Source: CAZDDI01 sp964504195 (GTDB taxonomy: Bacteria > Chloroflexota > Anaerolineae > B4-G1 > SLSP01). From it: a stretch of 57,394 nucleotides of DNA. The position numbers and the translations under genes were made by a program. The notes below the pieces were generated by a model that was given only the letters and a program-made list of their open reading frames with translations, did not search any database and had not been told where the DNA came from. Of the stretch, positions 7,888 to 19,100 are shown one piece after another. Within the stretch, counting starts at the first letter, position 1. Every line of letters begins with the position of its first letter. The stretch covers positions 1 through 57,394 of the forward strand of contig CAZDDI010000023.1 in assembly GCA_964504195.1 (NCBI GenBank), written 5' to 3'.

Positions 7888-8985
7888 ATGAAGAGATGGT
7901 ATCTATTACTAGGCTGCTGCGTAGCAGTTTTTACATTGTTGGGCTGCTCGCTTGAAGAAGTGTATCTGAGTTTTTATCTTGATGGTCAAGCTGAGGCGCT
8001 GGTCGCGCCGGCGGGCTTGAGCGATGATCCGATCACGTTTGTTGTTAACTCTGGTGATAGTGTTGCGCTGATTGCGGCAGGCCTCAAGGCCGAAGGCTTG
8101 ATCAGTGATACGGAGCTCTTCCGCCGCTATGTGCAATCCCAAGGATTGGATGCGGGTATTCAAGCCGGGACGTATACGTTGCGCCAGACAATGACAATTC
8201 CAGAAATTGCGCAAGCTTTACAGTATGCCGAAGCACCTGATCAGCAAGTGACAATCCCTGAAGGCAAGCGACTGGAAGAGGTGGCTGTGCTGGTGGCGCA
8301 GCAGACCGACATTGCGTCGGATGCATTTTTGGTGTTGGCGCAGACGGGGTGGCGTGATACAGATTTGTCCGCGCGTTATCCTTTTCTGGTGCATCTGCCG
8401 GAGTCGGCGACCCTGGAGGGTTTTTTGTCTCCTGATACATATCGCCTACCCCAACAGGCCACACCTTACGATCTGGTTGACCGGATGTTGCAGGATTTCC
8501 AGAGCCAGCTGACCTCGGAGGTGCAACAGGGCTTTGCTGATCACGGGTTGAGTCTTTACGAGGGGATTACGCTGGCTTCTATTGTAGAGCGCGAGGCGGT
8601 GTTGGCAGATGAGCGCCCCCTGATTGCGGGCGTGTATTATAATCGGTTGCGCGATGGCTGGTTCCTCTCTGCTTGTCCCACAGTGCAGTACGCGCTGGGT
8701 TATCGCGCCGAAGAAGGTACATGGTGGAAACGTCAGATTTACTTCGTTGATTTGGAAGTTGCTTCGGCCTATAATACTTATCGTAATGTAGGATTACCGC
8801 CAGGGCCAATAGCCAGTCCAGGAGGCGATGCTATCGTTGCGGCAGCCCATCCGGCAGAGACGGATTTTTTCTTCTTTATGGTAGATTGTACTCGCAACGA
8901 TGGCGGACACTTCTTCTCGCGCACAGAAACCGAGCATCTGGCGCACTTTAATGCCTGTGGCGGGGTGTATAACACCAATCCATAA
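7888..8985 (+). CDS. mltG: endolytic transglycosylase MltG, lipoprotein form
   Basis: ATG 7888 is chosen because AAAGGAG precedes it by eight bases and a lipoprotein signal follows directly, with a lipobox LLGC at Cys20. The GTG at 7840 that overlaps ruvX would bury this signal. The protein has 365 residues. A LysM-like segment (VNSGDSVALIAAGLKAEGLI) comes first. The YceG core follows, with the catalytic Glu in ASIVEREA (about residue 234) and the conserved NTYRNVGLPPGPI motif. MltG cuts nascent peptidoglycan strands at the membrane. A lipid anchor instead of the usual TM helix is a variant. Confidence 0.92.
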   Translation: MKRWYLLLGCCVAVFTLLGCSLEEVYLSFYLDGQAEALVAPAGLSDDPITFVVNSGDSVALIAAGLKAEGLISDTELFRRYVQSQGLDAGIQAGTYTLRQTMTIPEIAQALQYAEAPDQQVTIPEGKRLEEVAVLVAQQTDIASDAFLVLAQTGWRDTDLSARYPFLVHLPESATLEGFLSPDTYRLPQQATPYDLVDRMLQDFQSQLTSEVQQGFADHGLSLYEGITLASIVEREAVLADERPLIAGVYYNRLRDGWFLSACPTVQYALGYRAEEGTWWKRQIYFVDLEVASAYNTYRNVGLPPGPIASPGGDAIVAAAHPAETDFFFFMVDCTRNDGGHFFSRTETEHLAHFNACGGVYNTNP

Positions 8986-8996
8986 CACATCCAAAC

Positions 8997-9028
8997 ACAA
9001 ACCGGGGGACAAACGTCCCCCGGTTTGT
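8997..9028 (+). terminator. hairpin after mltG
   Basis: ACAAACCGGGGGAC (8997-9010) pairs with GTCCCCCGGTTTGT (9015-9028) around a four-base loop. No T-run follows directly, but a second hairpin begins three bases later. Confidence 0.65.
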
Positions 9029-9031
9029 TGT

Positions 9032-9072
9032 AAGACCTGGCAGGTTTCTAAAACCTGCCAGGTCTTATTTTT
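9032..9072 (+). terminator. second hairpin and T-run after mltG; also a palindromic repeat
   Basis: AAGACCTGGCAGGTTT (9032-9047) pairs perfectly with 9051-9066 around a three-base loop, followed by ATTTTT. Its sequence, with ACCTGGCAGGT arms, resembles a palindrome that recurs in many bacterial genomes, so it may be a dispersed repeat used as a terminator. Confidence 0.75.
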
Positions 9073-9077
9073 GTGGT

Positions 9078-9554
9078 TTATGATTCTTCGGTAACCTCTT
9101 GGGCAAGTTCTACCTGCTCCGTAAAATACACCTTCATCTCGGTCATCAACGCATCCAGCGGCGTGGCGATCTGGGCCGCCTGCGCTGCCTCATAGACTTG
9201 CAAGGCTGTGACATAAGCATCGCTGCCAGCAGCGGTGATCGTATCTACGAGTAACTCTTGCAGTTGCATGATGGCGAAGACGATGGGTTGTAGCGCGTCG
9301 TACAGGGCTACGTCACGTGCCAGCCCTTCTACATCAAAGTCTTCCGGTAACACCTCAGGGTGCTCACGGGCGACCTCAACAGTCTTATGCACGAAGGCCT
9401 GGCTGCGGTCCCCCATCTTCGGCAATTCGTGCCGTTCCTCAGCGGAAAGCGCTACCAGGAAATGTAAGCGCTCTTCCATCTTTAGGATGAGATCGAGTAC
9501 TGCGCGTTTGTCTTCGGGAGCCAACACCGCGTCAATTTTGTTCTGTTGCGCCAT
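9078..9554 (-). CDS. uncharacterised helical protein
   Basis: The 158-residue soluble protein has no signal peptide, no TM segment and no cysteine. It is acidic and almost entirely helical in pattern, with a long amphipathic stretch in KRAVLDLILKMEERLHFLVAL. It resembles conserved hypothetical proteins of similar length seen in Chloroflexota and cyanobacteria, but no function can be assigned. It converges on mltG across the double hairpin. It has its own strong promoter at 9608-9636 and an AAGGAG site before the ATG. Confidence 0.75.
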   Translation of the reverse strand: MAQQNKIDAVLAPEDKRAVLDLILKMEERLHFLVALSAEERHELPKMGDRSQAFVHKTVEVAREHPEVLPEDFDVEGLARDVALYDALQPIVFAIMQLQELLVDTITAAGSDAYVTALQVYEAAQAAQIATPLDALMTEMKVYFTEQVELAQEVTEES

Positions 9555-9607
9555 GGCTTACTCCTTTTCTGTGTAATCTAAACGATTAATAGAGGGTCAA
9601 CACTTGT

Positions 9608-9636
9608 AGTATACAGAAAGGTGGGAAAGTTGTCAA
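9608..9636 (-). promoter_or_regulatory. sigma-70-type promoter for the 158-residue protein
   Basis: On the minus strand TTGACA (9636-9631) and TATACT (9613-9608) are spaced by 17 bases. The expected transcript begins about 45 bases before the ATG at 9554. Confidence 0.7.
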
Positions 9637-9776
9637 CGCAGTAATTTTGCCGGGGGGCGTGCCACGTTTCCGCAAAGAAATAACGTTCGACAACCCCTCT
9701 TCCCTCGACTGCGGGGAGCTAAGGGCGACACTGGACAGGGAGGCACTAAAATGCAGAAAAGTTACGCACACCCAAT

Positions 9777-9786
9777 TGTGATCACA
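9777..9786. promoter_or_regulatory. palindromic operator candidate before the kinase promoter
   Basis: TGTGATCACA is a perfect 10-base palindrome flanked by AATT on both sides, with one extra base on the right. It ends three bases before the -35 box, a place where an activator or repressor could act. It resembles a half-spaced CRP/FNR-type site but lacks the normal six-base spacer. Confidence 0.35.
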
Positions 9787-9789
9787 GAA

Positions 9790-9818
9790 TTGACTTACGC
9801 TACAGATTGTGTTATAGT
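9790..9818 (+). promoter_or_regulatory. promoter of the histidine kinase unit
   Basis: TTGACT (9790-9795) and TATAGT (9813-9818) are 17 bases apart, about 35 bases before the start codon. Confidence 0.7.
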
Positions 9819-9856
9819 GATAATAGCTACATATTATCCGACTGGGAGCTGTGGGG

Positions 9857-12133
9857 TTGAAACGAGAAACAGAGTTTGACCGGCCTGGTAACCGGAATTT
9901 TTTTCGCAAGCTGCTACCTTCTAGTATCCGCTTCAAAATCATTTTACCTTATTTGGTTTTGACGCTTGCTGTTGCAGCAATTGGCACGTATGTTGTTACC
10001 AATCTGGTTGCCAGCTCGTTGGATGAACGGTTAACTAACCACCTTCTGGAAGCTGGGCGGGTGGTGTCTGACAACTTGGCACAACAAGAAATCAGCCATT
10101 TCCAAGACGCGCGCACTCTCGCTAACACGGTTCGGGTAGCTGAGTCGTTACAAGCCGGTGATACAGACGAATTGCTGACTTTGGCACAACCCTCAGCTAC
10201 GAATATGAAGATTGAGTGTCTGATCCTTGTAGATGCCTCTGGTCACGAGAGTTTGCACTTGCTCCGGGCCTTAGACGGTTCACTGTATCCTGTATCCATT
10301 GGCGAAGCAATTTCAGAATTGTGGATTATACAGAGTGTATTGGATGATGATAGCTTGGAAGAATATCCCCATCGTGCTATCGGTTTGCATCCTATAGACA
10401 GTCGCTATTATTACTTTACCGCTGTTTCCATCGGATTGAATGATGAGCGGGTGGGCGTGGCTGTGGTGGGTACGCGCTTGGAGACCTTACTTGTCCAGTT
10501 CAAAGCTAATGCGATGGCCGATGTAATCGTCTATCTAGGAGAGGGGCGGCCCAGCGCCGACACGCTCTTGCTTAGCGAAGAGGGTGGGGGGGATATCGAA
10601 CTCCCGGAAGAACTAGCCATCACGCGGGAACAGTATGAACAGCTGCTAATCAGTATGGAAACAACGTTTTTGGAGAACATTAACATTCGCGAGCGCTTGT
10701 ACCGGGTGGCACGCGCGCCGTTGCGTGTAAGTAATGAGACCCTAGGCGTGTTTGGCGTTGTACTCCCACAAGATTTCATCACTGAATCCAGCATTACCAG
10801 TCGGAATACTTATGCGGGTCTTTTCTTCGCAGCGACGGTGTGGGTTATTATCATTGGCTATCTGGTTTCTCGGCGTATCACCACCCCGCTAGCTCGTTTG
10901 GTTAGCACATCCAGAGCTATTGCGGATGGTAATCTCGCGCAGCGCACAGGCATTCACGGCACCGACGAAATCGGTCTTTTAGCGACTACCTTTGACCAGA
11001 TGACCGGACGTTTGGAAGCGCGCACCCAGGAGCTCGAAGACCTGCTTCATATTTATAAAGAAGCTTCTGGGCGTATGCAAGCAATTCTGCTCAGTATTGG
11101 CGATGGCGTCATCCTGGAGGATTTGAACGGTAATTTTGAACCCCTTAATCCGGCGGCGGAGGCGATGCTGGAACAAATGTCCACGGGGTTGCAGCATGAT
11201 GGCGTCCACGAGCGCATCACGAAGATGCTCCAGTTACTGCCGGCTCACACATCCGGCCCGTGGCTTGAAGACCCGCATCGCTTTGAAGTGGGGCGGCAGG
11301 TTTTTGATATTCACTCGGCACCGGTGCGTACTGATGATGACCGTCATTTAGGAAAAGTCATTGTTTTGCGCGATGTTACCGTAGAGGTCGAGGCCGAGCG
11401 GTTGAAAGACGCCTTTGTCACGCATGTTTCCCATGAACTGCGTACTCCGCTCACAATCATCAAGGGCTATACCTCCATGCTGATCCGGCAGGCGATGAGT
11501 GGGGTGGGTTTGCAATTGCGGAGCTTCTTCGATACGATTGATCGTAATACGGATGATTTGATTGCAATGGTCGAAGAACTGTTAGAACTGTCTGAAATGG
11601 AAGCCCGTGGGCGGCTAGTGGTTCGTCCGCAACCTGATACGCTCGATCCGTTGATTGACGATATAGCTACACGCTGGCAAGGCTCGATGGTTGAAAAGAA
11701 CCTCAACTTTCAGGTGGAAATTACTCCTGATCTTCCCCGGGCCAATGTTGACCTGCGGCGTTTGCGCTGGGCCGTCATGGCGCTGATGCGGAATGCGTGG
11801 CAGTATACTCCAGAAGGCGGCGCAATAACTTTGCGTGTAGATGCGCAAGACCAGCGGGTGCGCGTTCACGTTAGTGATACCGGCAAAGGCATGGAACCCG
11901 AAGAACTTAAACAACTCTTCACGCGATTCAATCGTTTTACTGGGGAAGCTTACGACAACGTGCGTGGCCTGGGGCTGGGTTTGTACATCACCCGTGCCAT
12001 TGTTGAAGCGCATGAAGGCGATATGCAGGTTGTCAGCGAACCGAACGTCGGTAGCACTTTCACCATCAGTCTGCCTGCGTTACTTTCTGATGAAGTGTTG
12101 CTTGATATAGCAGGAGTGTCAACCCATGCATGA
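9857..12133 (+). CDS. membrane sensor histidine kinase (sensor-HAMP-PAS-HisKA-HATPase)
   Basis: TTG 9857 is preferred over GTG 9851 because GGGAG at 9844-9848 is eight bases before it. This gives 758 residues. TM1 lies near 30-52. An outside sensor region of about 260 residues, probably Cache-like, comes next, then TM2 near 316-337, HAMP near 337-390 and a PAS-like domain near 405-510. The phospho-acceptor His is in VSHELRTPL (about residue 526), and the ATPase domain carries DTGKGM and GLGLGLYI. The gene overlaps the start of the next one by eight bases. No response regulator is adjacent, so the partner must be encoded elsewhere. Confidence 0.93.
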   Translation: MKRETEFDRPGNRNFFRKLLPSSIRFKIILPYLVLTLAVAAIGTYVVTNLVASSLDERLTNHLLEAGRVVSDNLAQQEISHFQDARTLANTVRVAESLQAGDTDELLTLAQPSATNMKIECLILVDASGHESLHLLRALDGSLYPVSIGEAISELWIIQSVLDDDSLEEYPHRAIGLHPIDSRYYYFTAVSIGLNDERVGVAVVGTRLETLLVQFKANAMADVIVYLGEGRPSADTLLLSEEGGGDIELPEELAITREQYEQLLISMETTFLENINIRERLYRVARAPLRVSNETLGVFGVVLPQDFITESSITSRNTYAGLFFAATVWVIIIGYLVSRRITTPLARLVSTSRAIADGNLAQRTGIHGTDEIGLLATTFDQMTGRLEARTQELEDLLHIYKEASGRMQAILLSIGDGVILEDLNGNFEPLNPAAEAMLEQMSTGLQHDGVHERITKMLQLLPAHTSGPWLEDPHRFEVGRQVFDIHSAPVRTDDDRHLGKVIVLRDVTVEVEAERLKDAFVTHVSHELRTPLTIIKGYTSMLIRQAMSGVGLQLRSFFDTIDRNTDDLIAMVEELLELSEMEARGRLVVRPQPDTLDPLIDDIATRWQGSMVEKNLNFQVEITPDLPRANVDLRRLRWAVMALMRNAWQYTPEGGAITLRVDAQDQRVRVHVSDTGKGMEPEELKQLFTRFNRFTGEAYDNVRGLGLGLYITRAIVEAHEGDMQVVSEPNVGSTFTISLPALLSDEVLLDIAGVSTHA

Positions 12134-12848
12134 ATCGAGCGAGCGTTCACGTGCCTCCCCTTTACGCGAAGTCATTTTGATTATGGCGTTGTTATTGTTA
12201 GGATTCGGTTGTTTGCTAACCCTGGCCGATTATGCTATTCGGTTGCCGGATAGTTGGAATGCTGAGGGGGTGATGATTTCGATGTTGAATCCCAACGACA
12301 GATGGGATAACGTCAATATCCAGGTTGAGCCGCTGCGCCCTCAGGTGATGACTCCGGTAGGAGACATCATCGAACAAATTGTAAACCCTGGTGATGCTGA
12401 GATCATAATTGTCCCCCCGGCCTTTCCAACGCCGACATTTACTCCCACACCAACACCACTGCCGACAGCGACCCCCACCGTTACTCCTACGCCAGAAGCC
12501 TCATCCCCCTCCCCCGATACGTCAACCACGCCGTTACCGCCTGTTACCGCTACACCGACAGCAACCTTTTTTCCTTCTCCTACGCCTTCCCCTACGCCGT
12601 CACCTTCCCCTACACCTTCGCCCTCGGCTACACCGACAATCACGCCATCACCATCGCCGACTATTACGCCCAGTGCCACCCCTACGCGCACACCGACAGC
12701 TACGCCTAGTGTTACCCCGACCCGCACCCCAACTGTAACACCGACCTTGACCCCTACCGCAACCGCGACGCCAGAACCGCCGCCGCCTACCTTGCCGCCT
12801 TACCCTACCCTCCCGCCAGTCATGCCAACACGTCCACCAACACCATAA
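12126..12848 (+). CDS. membrane-anchored Thr/Pro-rich protein
   Basis: The protein has 240 residues and overlaps the kinase gene by eight bases, so the two are translationally coupled. A TM helix at about 16-38 is followed by a short folded segment. From about residue 97 to the end there is a low-complexity tail of TPTPTP, SPTPSP and PPPT units. The tail should span the cell wall or be glycosylated outside. No catalytic motif is present. Coupling to a sensor kinase suggests an accessory surface or wall-contact role, but this is inference. Confidence 0.8.
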   Translation: MHESSERSRASPLREVILIMALLLLGFGCLLTLADYAIRLPDSWNAEGVMISMLNPNDRWDNVNIQVEPLRPQVMTPVGDIIEQIVNPGDAEIIIVPPAFPTPTFTPTPTPLPTATPTVTPTPEASSPSPDTSTTPLPPVTATPTATFFPSPTPSPTPSPSPTPSPSATPTITPSPSPTITPSATPTRTPTATPSVTPTRTPTVTPTLTPTATATPEPPPPTLPPYPTLPPVMPTRPPTP

Positions 12849-13193
12849 TTGCGGCTCGATTTAGATTTTCACGATCACACTTAAACGGCTCAGACCTCTG
12901 CGCGAGAAATTATAGGGTGATTGCCCTAGATGTTTTTTAGCGTGTTCGAGGAGAAAAAAATAATGTATTATCATAGCAGAAAACTCTGATCCTTGTTGCT
13001 TGTTTTTGCTGCTTTCATTGGGTGGCTTGTTGGGTTCGTGTAAAATAGTTGTTCAGGGGTTCGTTCCGACCCGTTAGTGTGTACAAACATGGGGTAGTAG
13101 CCGCAATTTTCTAATCACGCAGCTTGATTCCAAAGATGCGCGCTAGCCAGAATCTATGTGAACTTGTAAGTAAGGCTTTACGGAGGGAATGTT
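12849..13193. other. 345-base spacer before the giant gene
   Basis: There is no supported gene here. An 8-codon frame after GAGGAG at about 12950 is too short to claim. The only readable signal is a promoter at 13018-13046. GGAGGG at 13182-13187 serves ATG 13194. Confidence 0.5.
13018..13046 (+). promoter_or_regulatory. candidate promoter of the giant surface protein
   Basis: TTGGGT and TAAAAT are separated by 17 bases. The -10 box is good and the -35 box is weak. A leader of about 140 bases would precede ATG 13194. Confidence 0.4.
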
Positions 13194-16100
13194 ATGCGAA
13201 GGATGCGTTCGTGGCTAAGCGCTTGGATTGCCGTTGGGGTGCTCATTACAATCTTATTACAGCCCATAGCGCCCGTTGCCGCCGCTGTGCAGGAATTAAA
13301 AGCCAGCAGCACAGTATCTGATATGGCCCCGCCTGCACCGCTACTAGAGTTGGAGGCTGCCTCACAGCCAAATCAGACCATAGCGACGGTCAATGAATCG
13401 CCAGTAGTCAAAGGCCAGCTCTACTTTGCGCCGGTGGTGGATAACGATGGTGATCCGACGACGAATCCCTTATCCGCTTACCGCGTGCCTGTTGTGGGGG
13501 TATTTGAAGAGCCACGAGGCATGGTTACGCTGGCAGCGCAGCTAGTAGCAGAAGATGTCACCCAATTGCTGGCTGACATACCTGTGACATTTAGTCTTTG
13601 GAACACCGCTGGTGAGCGTTTTACTAAAACGGTGCGGAGTGATGTGTGGGGTGCGGCAACTGCAAGTTTCTTTGTGCGCGATTTGACGAGTCATTATACC
13701 TATCAGTCCCAGTCTCCCGGCTACGGTGAAACTGATATCCGTGAATTTGCTTTTGATACAGCCCGCATCAATCATGCGCTGCATCGAGAAGCTGTGCAAT
13801 TGGCTTATCAACAAGATGCATCGGGGGCTTTGGCTTTTATTGTACATACTCCTTTTGCGCTCGACCCAGAACGTGATGCTGTAACTTTGCTGGCTGTTCG
13901 AGAGCTAACTACAGAGTTAACGGCGACGGTGGCCGCTCAAATGCCGTCGTTGCAATTCCCGATGTTGGAAATGGAAGTTACCGGCGCTCATACAGCACTA
14001 TTGCAGGTACAGCTTCCCCCAGGTACTTACAGATTTCAAGCAGTTGTGAATCAAAACGCGAATTTAACAGCACATTTCACGACGAACATGGTTTCTTTAC
14101 CCCTGGCAAATGGAACGGTACTGGCTGAAGAAGTTACAGCGCTAACCTTGCCGATTTGGCGTTCTGACCAGCCGGTTACAGATGACTATCGCTTGGTGCA
14201 GTATGATGCGCCGCGTGGCAAAGCAATTTTTGCACTTGTGCCGAGTCTGGAGGCGGCTCGATTGCAGTTGGCCTTACCCTCGGCCGTGCGTTTCACACCT
14301 ACGCGGCGTGTTGGGCCGTTTAGCTGGCGGCAGGAAATTTACGAGATTGAATTAAACACCTTTGTGGACGATGGCAAGAAAAAGATAACACTGGCTGGCT
14401 TTGATTACGATCCGATTGCACGCCATTATACGATAGCTGTGGAATTGCTCGGCTCTGAGCCGATAACGGATATGTTGCGGGTGGATGTACTTGGGCCGGG
14501 CAATGTTGTGCTCAAGCATGAAGACTTGCCGGTCGCACTGTATCCCGATCGGCTATTCTACTATACAATTGAAGTTCCGGCAGAGTTGGGGCAGCCACAG
14601 GGTTTGAATATTACATTGGATGATCCGTTGGATGTGATTTTCAAAGCTACGCTGGGCCAGGTCCGTGCGCCTGAATTAGCGTGGCGAGTTCGCTATCTTG
14701 TGTCTTTTACAATTTTAACTGACACTTTTTATGAACTATCTTATACTCAACCGCCAGGTATTTGGCATGGCGAATTTACAGAATTTGATTTAGAGCAAGT
14801 ATTAGAAGATTTACTCAAAGACGCAAGCGAATTGAAATTCCAATTTGGCGCTGCTGGTTGGGGCACAGATATTCGCATTAGCGCTAGCAAATCTTTTGAT
14901 GATCCCTGTATGACTGAGGCGCAGCGACAAGTTTTAAGAGAGCAGCTGGCGCAATATGCTGATAATATGAATGAGTTTTTCGATAAATTCTCTGTAGATC
15001 TTATTGAAAAGTTGATGGGTGAGATTGCACGAAAGACGTTGGATACTCCGATACCTACACCCTGGCCTCCGATTGTATGGTGGTTGGATGTCACTGTGGG
15101 TTTTGCTGGCGGCGCTGAAGCCGAAAACCTGAACCTGATATATTATACGCAATTTGAGAGCGGGGTTGAAGGTGCAATTGGCTTCAACCTTGATATTGAT
15201 TTTAATGCTTTTGCATTACTTTGGGATCTATATCACGCTTTGAAGGCTTATAGGGGATTAGTGGGCACATTACGGGCTATGGAACCCCAAAAACCGTGCG
15301 GCCCGCCGCCCCCGCCAAATCCCCCTAATCCTATGCCCCCGGATGACCGGCAGGATGTCTGGCAAAGCGTAGCTGGATTTTACACCACTTCATCGTTGGA
15401 TACTACGCGTAGCAATCTACACCAGTGGTTAACACAAGCTGAAGCGCAAAACCTTGATCGCGCGGCGACCTATCTGACTTTACATTTGCGCCAGACGGAA
15501 ATGGAACAATTCTCACAAGACTATGGCCGGTTAATCACCTATCTAGGTGAATTGGACGCCATTGCAACCGCCACGCAAACCGAGTGGCAGGGCATCATCT
15601 CCGGCACGATCCCGCTGACCCCTTCAACTACCATCACTGAGGCCCTGATGGTACAACTACAGGATTTCAATACCGCGACAGCCGCATTGGATTATCCTCA
15701 GCATCAGCAACGTTTGTCCACTGCGCTGGATGTTGCTGAACGCGATTACCAATTGCTTGCTGGTGAAGAACTGGAATTGCAGCGCGAATTAAGGATACTG
15801 TTTAGCCAGAACGCGGTAGGAGTTTTGGCTTCGGGTTTCCCTCAGGCGCCGCTCACTGCATTGCGTGATAATGGTATTCCGGCTCAGTTGGTATCTCCTT
15901 GGCCCACAGGCTCGGATTTTCAAGGCTTTCCGGCCCCCTACTATGCCCCGGAGCTTGCGCCGCGCGTGTTGGTGATTCCTTCTGGCGGCGCGCATATTTT
16001 GGCGTATTCCTCCGAGATGCGCGCGTGGTTGGAGGCGTATGTGGAAGGCGGCGGCACGTTGCTGGTGTTTGTGCAAGAGTTTGCGGTTGACTGGACGCTG

Positions 16101-19100
16101 TTGCCCGGCGGCGCGTTGCGCGGGCCAGGTTACGAAGATGCAACTCAGTGGACGCATTCTTCTACAGTTGTCTTAACAGAATCAGAAAGGTTGGTTTGGA
16201 CTAAGAGTGCGTATCCGCAGTTGCAGATTGACGGGACTTTTACTGCCTGGCCGCAAGATGCTGAGCTGTTGTTGGCTATTGGTTCGGGTAACTCTCAGGT
16301 CTCCGCTGGTCGGCCTGTGCTATTGGAATACCCTTACGGTGCCGGGCGTGTTATTGCTACCACCTCGTATGCCGATTGGGCCTGGATCAATTCATTGGGG
16401 TGGAATGATGATTGGAATATGTTGCGTTCGCTATTGTTGCAGATTTATATGAATAGTCTGGGGCAAAACATAGCCGATTTACCCCATTGCGAATTGGGCG
16501 ATCCACTTCATTTTGCCATTGCAATTACTAATACCACTCCCTTTACCTTGACCGAGGTAGTCGCCCAGATTGACCCGCATATCCTTACTTCGGCTATTAC
16601 CTTGCCCTTGAGTTTGGCCCCTGGAGCAGCAATAACTTTACCGGTTACTTTCGAGACCGATGTCCTTGCTCAGCAAGCAGCAGGACAAAGGCAAGTTGCG
16701 GGTTTGTACCATGTGCGCCTGACGCTGAAACCAGAAGGTGGCAGACGTTACGTCCAATATGGGCCAATAGTCCACATCAGTAATCTTAATCAATTTGCGC
16801 CGTTGGCCTTGCGCCTCGATAGTAATGCTACTCAGGCGCAGCTTTTCCAGACAGCGGTGGTCACAGCTACCATCATCAATCGCTTGCCATTCACCCGCGT
16901 GGTACAACTAACTGGATACAATGATTTGCCCGCTACTACGCATACACTACATGTGCCTCCTTATGGCCGTGCGGTGCATACTTGCACCTTATTCATGGAT
17001 AGTAGCAAACTGGCAAGTCTTAAAGCCACGATTCCCGGTTATGATGACCTCCACGCCAACTTAGCGTTGCGCTTGACGCAACCTAATTTGGAGCTATTTG
17101 CACAGTTGCCCCCCGCACTTAGCGACGGCGCCCCGCTCACAGTGACCGTTTATAATGCTGCCTTCGTGTCCTGGGAACTTGGGGGAACAGTCCGCTTGAC
17201 ACTTACCGCGCCTTCCGGGATTGTTTTATGGGGCGAAACTCTGCCCGTGCCGCCATTGGCCGCCGGCGCCGAATTTTCAACCACAATACCTTTAGGACTG
17301 CCGGAGATTACGGAGTGGGGTCTGTACCGGCTTGAGACGTACATTGATAATCATGCTGGTCTCACGCGCTTGACCTCCTTATTGTTACCCCGGACGTTAA
17401 CGTATGCGTTGACTACCAGGCCGCAGCCTGTGCGGGTGGGGACGCCGGTAACGCTCACGCTAACCGGGCGTAATACCGGCTGGTTTGACCTGCATCCTGG
17501 TATCGAAATGTATGTCCCCAGTATGGGGTTAAGTAGTTTCTTATCGCAGCCGTTGCCCGTTGGTGCCGCATTCACATTGCCGTTGACCTTTACCTTGCCC
17601 GGCGATTTTGACGCGGGCAGTTATCTGGTGGAGGTGTTCGCCGATGATGGCGACGTATGGTACCAGCAGCTGCTATTTACCGTGCCGCCCGCGCGGCTTG
17701 CACCTGCTTTGGCCGCCGGGCCATACCTAACCGGACAGCCCTTGTTGTTTACCTTGCATAACACGGGTGGAGTCACGGGCACAGCAGCGACAACATTCAA
17801 ACTCTGGGATGAGCGTGGACGGTTGGCCCTCGGTAGCAGTCTGCTGATTACAGTCGCGGCGGGGAGCAGCGTTTCTGTGCCCATTACGCTCCCGCTGGGG
17901 CTGCGCAGCGGCGATTATCGCTTCACTGCCTATGGCGAGGAATTAACAACCCACAAATCTTTTAACTTGCAGCGTCCGGTGCTATTGTCCGGAAGTCAGG
18001 GCGCGCTTGCTTTGCGCACCAGCCAGGACATTTATGCTGAATATGATATGGTAGCGGCGCAAGGGACAATTACAGCTACTGAGGGCAGTTTACAGGGATG
18101 GGTGGCATTGGAAATCACTGAAGCGCTGCCGATGCACAAACACTTGAATCAACAGCTGGCTTATCCGCCCAATACTACTGACCAACGTGCTCCAGTAGCT
18201 GCAACTACACTGGACGGACAAGTGTTCATGGCCTGGGTTCATCAGGGGTCTGGTACGTCATCGGTGCGTGTTGCCCAGCAAACGGCAGCGAAAGAATGGG
18301 GGCCGGTCACGGTTATCGCTGAGGGCGAGCAGCCGGCTATTGCGGTAGATGCCTCCGGTGGTGTTTATCTGGTGTGGAGCGAAGTGGCCTGGGATGGGTA
18401 TCGCCGTATTTACTTTGCGCAACGCGACCCCGGTTCGCCCTTAGAGCATGGTTGGAGCTATCCTATGCCGATTGTTAGCACCGCAGTTGATCCGCAAGAA
18501 ATGCCGGCGATTGCGGTAGACCTGTTGGGTAATGTATATGTCACCTGGCAGGAAGACCGTGGTGGCGCGACCGGATACGATATTTACTTCGCGTATCGTC
18601 AGGCGGGTGATGTGGTTTGGAGTGTGCCAGAACTGGTAAATTATACTGATACAGCTGGCGCGCAAACTGCGCCAACCCTGGCGGTATCTCGTGACGGGAT
18701 AGTTTATACGGCCTGGCAAACGGATGATAACAATGTCTATTTTGCATATCGCCAACCGGGTGGTGGTTGGAGTACCGCGGAACAGATTTACGCCGAATTT
18801 AATTATCAATCGCAAAGCGCACCGGCGCTTGCAGTGGATGCGGATGGGGTAGTGCATCTGGTGTGGCTTGATTTTGATACAGCCAATGACAAGCCAGTTG
18901 TTTATTACGCGCGACGCTTGCCTGCGGGCGCGTGGACTACAGCGCAGCCAGTAGACATCGGCGCGGATCAGGGAGAACAAAGTCATCCTATCATAGCGGT
19001 GGATGCTCACCGGACGGCCTATGTGGCTTGGCGTGATATTGGAGTTGCAAGCGACTCGCCGGATGTAGCTTTTGCCTATCGCCACGCCATCTTGGGTGTG

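Noticed and set aside
12341..12727. Val/Gly-repeat frame opposite the Thr/Pro-rich tail
   Set aside because: The regular VGVxVGV pattern is just the complement of TPTPTP codons.
13050..13075. T-arm-like GGGGTTCGTTCCGACCC suggesting a tRNA
   Set aside because: No acceptor, D or anticodon stems can be fitted around it.
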